Below are positions 56,919 through 64,000 of a stretch of DNA of 64,000 nt, in pieces. Under the pieces are notes generated by a model. It did not search any database. It had not been told where the DNA came from and saw only the letters and a program-made list of their open reading frames with translations. Source of the stretch: Conoideocrella luteorostrata (Eukaryota; Ascomycota; Sordariomycetes; Hypocreales; Clavicipitaceae). Position numbers and translations under genes: made by a program. The stretch covers positions 1 through 64,000 of the forward strand of contig JASWJB010000115.1 of NCBI GenBank assembly GCA_032433595.1, written 5' to 3'. How positions within the stretch are numbered: the first letter of the stretch is position 1; the number at the start of each line of letters is the position of its first letter.

Positions 56919-59900
56919 CTAAGCACCATGAGTATCTGCGCCTAAGAAGAAATCGACATTCGTTCCGACTCCCGCGAAACTCTGTTCATTCTCGGCGAGT
57001 TGCTCCAGCAGACTAAGGAACGGGTCTTTTTCGTCGCTCTTCCCTGTTCCTGTGCTTCCGCTCGCGCTTTTGGTTTCGGGGCTCGGAGCCATTCCGGTAT
57101 GAGACGGCATATTCACTCCACTCTGTTGATTACCGCTGTCCACCTGCCACCCAGCAGGGCTACCGAATGCGTTCGTTGGCAATAAACCAAACATTGGATC
57201 ATAGCTACTGGAATCAGTTTCGGTCAGATCACCTTGCATGCTATGCATGTTCGAGCTGGGCGTGTAACCAAACGCTGGACTAAATCCTGCTCCACTCATC
57301 AGCATCAAGCCCTGGCTAAAGTTACCGGCCTGGTTAACTGATGGCATACTATAACTCTGTATAGTAGGTGTTGTCTCTATTGAGACGCCGCCGGAGGAAT
57401 TGTCAGATGACCGGGTTACTTGCTGCTGCATTGATCCTTGGGCGGCCTGTTGCCGCCCTTGCATTACGTTCATAGGGTAAGACACACCGCCAGAGCCAGG
57501 GGCCTGGCCCATACGCGCTGCTTGTTCTTGTTCAGAGACATTCCGCAGGTCTGGTTTTTTCTTATGTGATGAGGTGTTTTTCCTTTTGTAACTATGTCTT
57601 TCGGCGGCAGCAGCCTCACGGGCAGCTGGAGAATCGCTGTAACGAGCAGCAGTAAAATCAACAACAACATCGGACATACTCAGATGCGCCGGATCGAATC
57701 GGTAGGACTTGCCCCCAGGGCCACCAATATTCGTGTATCGGTCGAAGAAATCTTCAAGATGAAAGCCTGGCGTGTAACGCATGGAATTTGAGGCCACGGC
57801 TTGCACCAGCTCCCCGTGGGCACTGTATATGCCTTGCAAGGTGTTGCTTTGATGCTGTACATTCGCCCAAGAAAAGTGAAGCTCGTTCAGGCGTTGCATC
57901 TCGCGAGAAAGTAAGTCCGATGAGGCACTAAGTACGCTCGCATCTCCTCCATAAGCACTTGGATTGGTATAGTGCGCTCCGTGAATATGTACCGTGGCCG
58001 CTGTACAGATGCAATAGCCAACAATGGCTGGCCATTCGACGGTGCCAGCCTGTCTCGCGGCATCGATAAGTTCACCAATTGCATTGGCATGCAAAAAACA
58101 CATACTCGTTGCCTCGATTTGCCACGACTGATGCTGGCCGTTGCCGGCAAGCTCAGCTAGGTCTATAGGTAGAAATGGGCGGTACACAAGGCAATGGATC
58201 AAGTGATAAATCAGCTTGCTGAGGAACACGATTGTTGCTTCCGTTTGACGGAACAAGGCGTGCAGACCTGAGAAGATCGGGCCGGCGCCAGACGCCCAGA
58301 AGTCTAACTCTTGTCGTATTTTGGATAGTGTCGATAATGAGTGCCAGGGGAAATGAGAATCGCCCTTCACACCTCCAGCTGCCAGATATCTGTTGGTTAT
58401 TCCAAGCACGCGCGTAATGTCAATGAGCATGCCTGTGCTGCCTTGCGACTTTTTCCCGCTGCCCTGATAGTATTGAAGGCTGGAGGCTTGCTGGAAAAAC
58501 TCCCCATCCACAGCAAGAGGCGACTGCGAAGGGCACCATGACGGTAACCGAAGCGCGATAGAACTGTCGCTAATAAGAGATGGTCGCTTCGACCCACATG
58601 CTAGGTATCGATCTAAAAGGTAACACGTCCAGAAAAGCCGTCTGCGTAATTCTCTGTCGATAGGGGTAACTTGTGCCAGAGCATCTATTTCACGATGAAG
58701 CTCCAGCGCTATAGCCATTCCGATCGCCAATGCTACAAAGGAAATTAGAGATTTTCACACCTCCCTAATAGGAAATTAAAAGTACGTACACATCAGCATG
58801 TAAGCCTTCTTGCCTTGGCCAGATGCGGTAAACGCCGTGACTAGAAGCAATAAAGTTTGTAGGTAATCGATTGAGGGCTCATCCGTGTCGATGCATCCTC
58901 TTGCCCGTATTTCATAGTCCTCACTGAGTTGGACAGCTGCCTGGGGTCCATTTGGATGGGGCGTGTGCCTATGCGACAAGTTAGAAATTACCTGTTCTCG
59001 CCTTGGAGCCGCTCAGCAGAATTCGGACCACCCACCTTGATGCAACAGCCCAGATAGCGTACGAAAGGCAGTCTGGTAGCTGGTTCAACTGTATTCTCTG
59101 ACGAATAGATGATTCGTCCAGAATATAATACGGTTTGCCATGAAATCGTGCAAAGTAAGTGTGGAGAAACGCATCAGTCTCCACTGGAGAAGCAAGATTA
59201 TCCCTGGAACAGAAGTCAGCTCGCAGTTCTCAACTTTCAGTCATTGGCCTATTTACGAACCTTGAATTAGGCTTCTGATCTGCGGCTCGTAGGGAACCTT
59301 CTCCTTCGGACGATTTGTTGGTCTCTATTGCCACTCGCTTCGGAGTTGGTTCAGTAACATCAGCCGCCTCATCGTCGTCGACTTCTTCTGTGGCAGATTC
59401 GTCCACTTTCGATGGTTCCCCTTCGGAAGGTTTCTCCTTTAGTTTCGCTTCCAGCCCATCCACCCGCTTTAACAATGCTTCGAGAACGTCGGTTTTAGGT
59501 CCTCGCTTCTTCGGAACAGCGTCTGCGTGTAAATGGCCTGGGTCAGTCGTCTGCTTATCACTCTTGCTCGCAGGTCACACAACCATGGAATATTGTCGGC
59601 TTGGAACACAGGGTAAGCGACTTACCGTAGACGCAGGGGCATTGGAAAACTTGGCATGCTTCGCAGGAGGGTCGCATGCGGTTGCATTTGATCTGGTCGC
59701 ACAACAATTAGCAATCACAGCAATAGTCTTGGATTTCGCGCGCATTGAAATCCAAAGTGAGTTCTGGCGGGAGAGTATATGGCACACTTTTCTTTTGCGA
59801 CAAGACTTGCAATTCATGGACTCGCGTGGTTCATTGCTTTGCCGCTTTGTGGGGAGACGTTCGATGCTCATCTGCTGCCTCGGTATGGCAACGGGAACAG

Positions 59901-59940
59901 CGCCGGACGCCGACGGCAACGAGGGAGAGGTTGAGCTCAT
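56919..59940 (-). CDS. Zn2Cys6 transcription factor, large, six exons
   Basis: Exons 59940-59788, 59692-59626, 59522-59261, 59203-59036, 58968-58790 and 58732-56919 join in frame to 880 residues. The frame extends 12 codons upstream, but only with GTG. The zinc cluster (cysteines 44, 47, 54, 61, 64, 71) is split by the first intron, exactly after [22 protein letters not shown] basic linker runs into a coiled coil ([13 protein letters not shown]), then an acidic stretch. The fungal TF domain begins near residue 200 ([28 protein letters not shown]...[40 protein letters not shown]). The last 250 residues are Ser/Gln/Gly/Met-rich and disordered, like an activation domain. Target genes unknown. 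Confidence 0.88.
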
Positions 59941-62900
59941 TGCATCACACAGGGAGAACTGGCGGGAGAATCGCACCCCATATGTATCATATGTTCGGTT
60001 GTCGTCCGGGAGCTACAGTCGTGGCCGTGATCCTCTGGCGGATACTGCGTAGAGACCCTCAATCCGACTGCGCACAGGTCAAAGCACGCTTAACGGCGAG
60101 GAATGCCGACCAAGTCGACCGCAAGGTCAAGCACGCTGCGCCGTTGCTGGCCCTGCAATGGAAGAAGCCCAATGGCGAAGCAACTCAGCTCACGTTGCGA
60201 GGGTTTTGAAGTATGTACATCAACAATCAGCACCTAGTTAGTTAGTCGACCCCTCAAAAGCTATGGGACGAAGCGAGCGCCAACTTTAGAAGCTAGTCAA
60301 ATTGCAGAAGCGCGATCGTGGGCCCAGCCTTGCAATTAAGTTTCACCGTGCGTGCGACTTCGGCTCTTCAATAACTTTTAATTCGCACTGGCTCAGAAAC
60401 CCGACTTTTTGTCGGCTGTCAATGCTGCATAAGCGGTTGCATAAGCAGGATTGGACAATGGCTGATAATGGACGTAGGGGGTTTTCGAGAGGAGAAAAAA
60501 TAATGGGCTATATCGAGCACGGTCGGGCAGGCGACGCAGTTACTCTTCAGCCTTGAGTTCGGCAGATAGTGCTGCTAGCTCCCTATTGATCGAGCCAAGA
60601 CACGAGCCATGGATCCGGGCCTGCAATACGAATTAGATGCTGGCTGGTGCTAAAAGGAGAGACCGGGGGGGCCAGACTGGCCAGGGTTCAGTTTGGAGCG
60701 CCTCCGGTTCAAATCGACGGAGATGGAGAAGCGGGTTAAGGGACGGTCATCTTTCAACCCCAGGTGCGTGTGATGCTTACGGTTCGCAAATACAAAAAGG
60801 ATGAGAGACGCTTGACAAGTTACCAATTATAGCGCCTACAGGGTACCGAGTACACGACGGTTATCTCAACTTTGATGAAGGTGTCAATGGCATGCACAAT
60901 GCAGTGCTGACAGCCTTACTCTCTGATATTTGCTGCGGGACTGAATGTATAATAGAAAATCCCTTGGTACTGAGGCAGGTACTTATGTACTCAAGTACGG
61001 GTACCAGTATCTAGGGACACTTTGAGGAAGGAGCGATGACTTGATTTCCAAGCTACAGTAATCATTTGATGCTACTCTGTTCAATACGGGGGGGGGTATA
61101 ACCTTCCCCTTAGTTCCCATGGTACCCATGGACACTTGACCACACCCCGTCTTTTGAAATACTGCGCCCCGGCACCAGCAGTTTGCCATCTATCGAGATC
61201 ACCCCAGCATTGCAGCATATCAAGCATCGACGATTATCTGTGTTCTGCAGACATAGATACAGGTCTACCCTCAAGGTTCAGTCCACCGCTTACTCTACTC
61301 TGCGCCTTCCACATGAGACGTGAGGTAATCATTGCCCAGAGGCGTTCCGTCCGCAGACTCACGCATATGACGAATCCACAGATCCCTGCGGATATTTCCT
61401 GTGGTAGGATGCCTGGCGGAATAGTGACAGGGCTCCCAGCCGCCGGCGGACCGGGGTGAGTTATACTATCCAGTCCGATTTTATAGCACAAGGCGCCTGA
61501 AGATACCAAGGCACCAGGCATGTTCCTCTAAATAACCGGACACGAAATGGCGGGACAGGGTTACAGACACGTCACCGAGCTCTCAGCCAGTAGATGACCT
61601 GCTTCGACTATATTAGCGACCAGTGGCTCGGAATTGGGTTCTACTAGTTATAGTATCTGCGGCCAACTGTGGGGAGTTAAGTCGGTGGAGTTTCAGCCTT
61701 GTTCTCCAAGGGGAATGTCGGCCACGAGCTTTCTACATTGAGGTTTTTAGACCAAAGTCGGGTTGTTCCGCTGGGCGGGTTCGCCATTGAAGGGAGCTTG
61801 CTCTTCAATGAAAAAGCACGAGATGGAACCAGACAATTGATTGAGGAAGCACAGCTATAGCCGCAAAACTCGACTTCACCAGACAGACCGTTACTTCGAC
61901 TACTATTCTATGTGCATGAGTCGCCAAACGCAGATGGCGGTGGGACCCATCTTTTCGGCCAGCCCAGACCCTGACCACCGCGGTCAGCTGCAGATGCTGC
62001 TTGAGACTTCAAATGCTCAGATAAGCATCAGTCACCACCCAAGCGGCCCCATTGGCTCCGTCAAGCGTATTATATGGAGCTAAATTTTGTGCTGACGCCG
62101 TCAGATCTCGTGTACATACGTCAATACCGTGTGTATGTGGTCAGAGAAGCTCCCGCTACGGAGAAATTTTCCACGCGGCTTCGGCACACATGAACGGCAT
62201 GTTCCCAGCTGTGTTAGCTGCTGGACATGGCGGGAATGAAGATCGTGTCACGTTTGGGGGCTGACTTTGAGTCACCGACAGAATTTTTGCCAGCCGGCAA
62301 GATTTGTCAACGGCTTCCATAATAGGATATTATGTGAGAACGTATAGTATAGCACATTATTGCAGCATCGAAGACTATCTCATTGCGTCACAGAACAACC
62401 ATCATTTGTCTCAAGGCTCACTCCTGTCAGACTTCCTGGTTAACTGATATCTAGCTTCTCATCGAGACTACGTTCCGTACAAACATGTACAATATGTGGA
62501 GTACTGCTCAATGAGGTCACTGCTCAAACATGTTCATCTCAAACAGCACCTTGGTCAAGAAACAAAGCTTCACCCACTGGTTTGTTACAAAATGGCTGGC
62601 AAGCATTTCCCATCCACCTTTCAACTTTTGAGTTACACCAGTTTGCTTCATCCAACGCCCTCCCCAAGTTTCAATGTCCAGGTTCGAGGGGTCGGCAAAG
62701 CCGGCTTACCAGCCGGTTTACCCACTGACGAATGGACATACAGTATGACTTCAAATAGTGTTGCGGCGGGAGGGCGTCAACATTTGAACAGCCGACTCCG
62801 TCAATCATTCCCCTCTGCTCAGGCACACGTCGCCCTTCGTGGCTGAAGTCGATCTACAGCCCGCCCCCTTCCCCCCTGCGCGGAGTAGTCCGCAACCACC

Positions 62901-64000
62901 ATGGCAAGGGGGATGCATCCGTCGCGTGCTCCGAACGTGCACCTTGGTCGTTCTGCTAACTGCTTATCGTCCAACGAGGCGAGCAATGTATGCTTATTTT
63001 TTGAACCTGTGGAGTCCAATTCTCTCTATCTACTTCCCCTTGTTGCGAGCGCCTCTCAAATTTACGCGCAGTGGCAAAATATAGCCATCGTCATGGCTCG
63101 AAGGTCTTTATCTACAGGATCATGATCATTAGAGAGAGAAACCTTATGTACGACCAACTAGCTACAAACCTTCCATATCTCGTTATTTCTTCACGACGTA
63201 AGTAGTATTCATTTATTTACCACCCATGCCTGCCTGCCTGCCTGCCGTTTATACACGCGTGTCATTTTATTATCCAATAATCTCGTTCATTGAAGCCGAT
63301 GGGCGTATCTGATGCTGATCTCTATGAGAGCTTACCTAACGACACCCTCCTCCAACATAACTACTAGCCTTGTCGTTCCTTCGGTCTAGGTGCTAGTCGG
63401 CCCGTTCGACGCCACCAAAAGAACGTGAAAACATCCACCCGTCCACTGCCCACATTTGCTCCACGAATCATGATCGAAACATATTCCTCAAAAAATCAAA
63501 ACAGTAATTTTGTAGAAATTTGATTCCACATCTTCGTGAAAAATCATGAAAGCTGTGATCCCGCCAGATAAGTCCTAGCATGTGGTAACTACAGTGTTGC
63601 CTACCCCGTGCATCATCAGCTCAAGTCTCAGCTTCTCAAATCAACCAGTTGATTTCCAGACTCATTTGAGTTTCTTGGCGCAGGCGCCGTTTCAATGACC
63701 CCGATGATGACGAAAGATTGCCGTCCATCAGGTAATGCACGTCCGCGTGCCAATGGCTAGCGGGAGGCACATTGACTTTCATGCCATATGCGATAAACCT
63801 ACTTCATCATATTGCTCTCTTCCGCCGTGCTTGTTAAAGTTAGGGTTTGTGCTCTTTTTGTGGTCGTGGCCGGCCAAACAATTTAATATCTTAATCGGCA
63901 CTGTATCGTAATAGTACAATCTCAAAACGGATGGTTCCGGCCGCTGGCCAGTCTAACAAAACTGTAGGGAACATTCTGACCAACAAGTAATCTTAAGCTT
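59941..64000. other. 4-kb right end with no supported gene
   Basis: Beyond the regulator's start, frames reach at most 154 codons (59745-60209, + strand, largely antisense to the regulator's 5' end) and none carries a recognised domain. Notable features are a G-run at about 61089-61095, the TGCC microsatellite near 63227, and TA-rich spots. It may hold long regulatory sequence, an unannotated non-coding transcript, or decayed repeats. Confidence 0.45.
63227..63246. repeat. TGCC microsatellite
   Basis: About five tandem copies of TGCC. Intergenic. Confidence 0.7.

Noticed and set aside
59315..60052. 245-codon frame on the plus strand
   Set aside because: Antisense to the zinc-cluster exons of the regulator at 56919-59940; its Ser/Thr-rich start mirrors the acidic stretch on the other strand.

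Overview
The window looks like chromosomal DNA of a filamentous ascomycete (Pezizomycotina, most likely a sordariomycete). Genes are split by short introns of about 50-75 nt with GTNNGT donors and CTAAC-like branch sites. There are three Zn2Cys6 regulators, an UNC93-like transporter, a G1 peptidase and a DUF6606/DUF3638/DUF3645 giant protein, all typical of these fungi. A hypocrealean (Metarhizium- or Pochonia-like) host is my inference from gene content and was not tested by any search. I found no CRISPR arrays, no operons and no rRNA or tRNA genes that I could support.

Layout. 1-3.2 kb: AT-rich decayed Ty3/gypsy-type retroelement pieces in both orientations. 3.2-10.4 kb: accessory genes, namely a small kinase-like protein, a four-exon secreted cysteine-containing protein with an internal duplication, a Cas1p-like O-acetyltransferase relic and a major royal jelly protein (yellow) family protein. 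10.7-17.4 kb: a multicopper oxidase, a Zn2Cys6 regulator and a membrane-anchored cupin. 17.8-34.3 kb: a dynamin-type large GTPase (SLIP-GC-like, 15 predicted exons) facing away from a small two-exon gene and a giant protein of about 3,160 residues. 34.8-35.6 kb: an ankyrin-repeat protein.

36.8-47.0 kb: a sugar-uptake cluster made of a GH13 alpha-glucosidase, a GH32 invertase with no visible signal peptide, an MFS sugar transporter divergent from the invertase, and a Zn2Cys6 regulator. The logic is import of an oligosaccharide followed by hydrolysis inside the cell. 47.2-59.9 kb: a secreted glutamic (G1) peptidase, a MITE of about 320 bp with long terminal inverted repeats and TA target sites, a microsomal P450, the UNC93-like membrane protein and a third Zn2Cys6 regulator. 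The last 4 kb hold no gene I can support.

Exon joins were worked out by hand from splice motifs and reading-frame phase. Where the phases close into an uninterrupted frame I treat the model as good. One junction in the GTPase gene does not close with a normal-sized intron and is flagged. The least-described material is the GTPase/giant-protein divergent pair, followed by the duplicated secreted protein and the sugar cluster.
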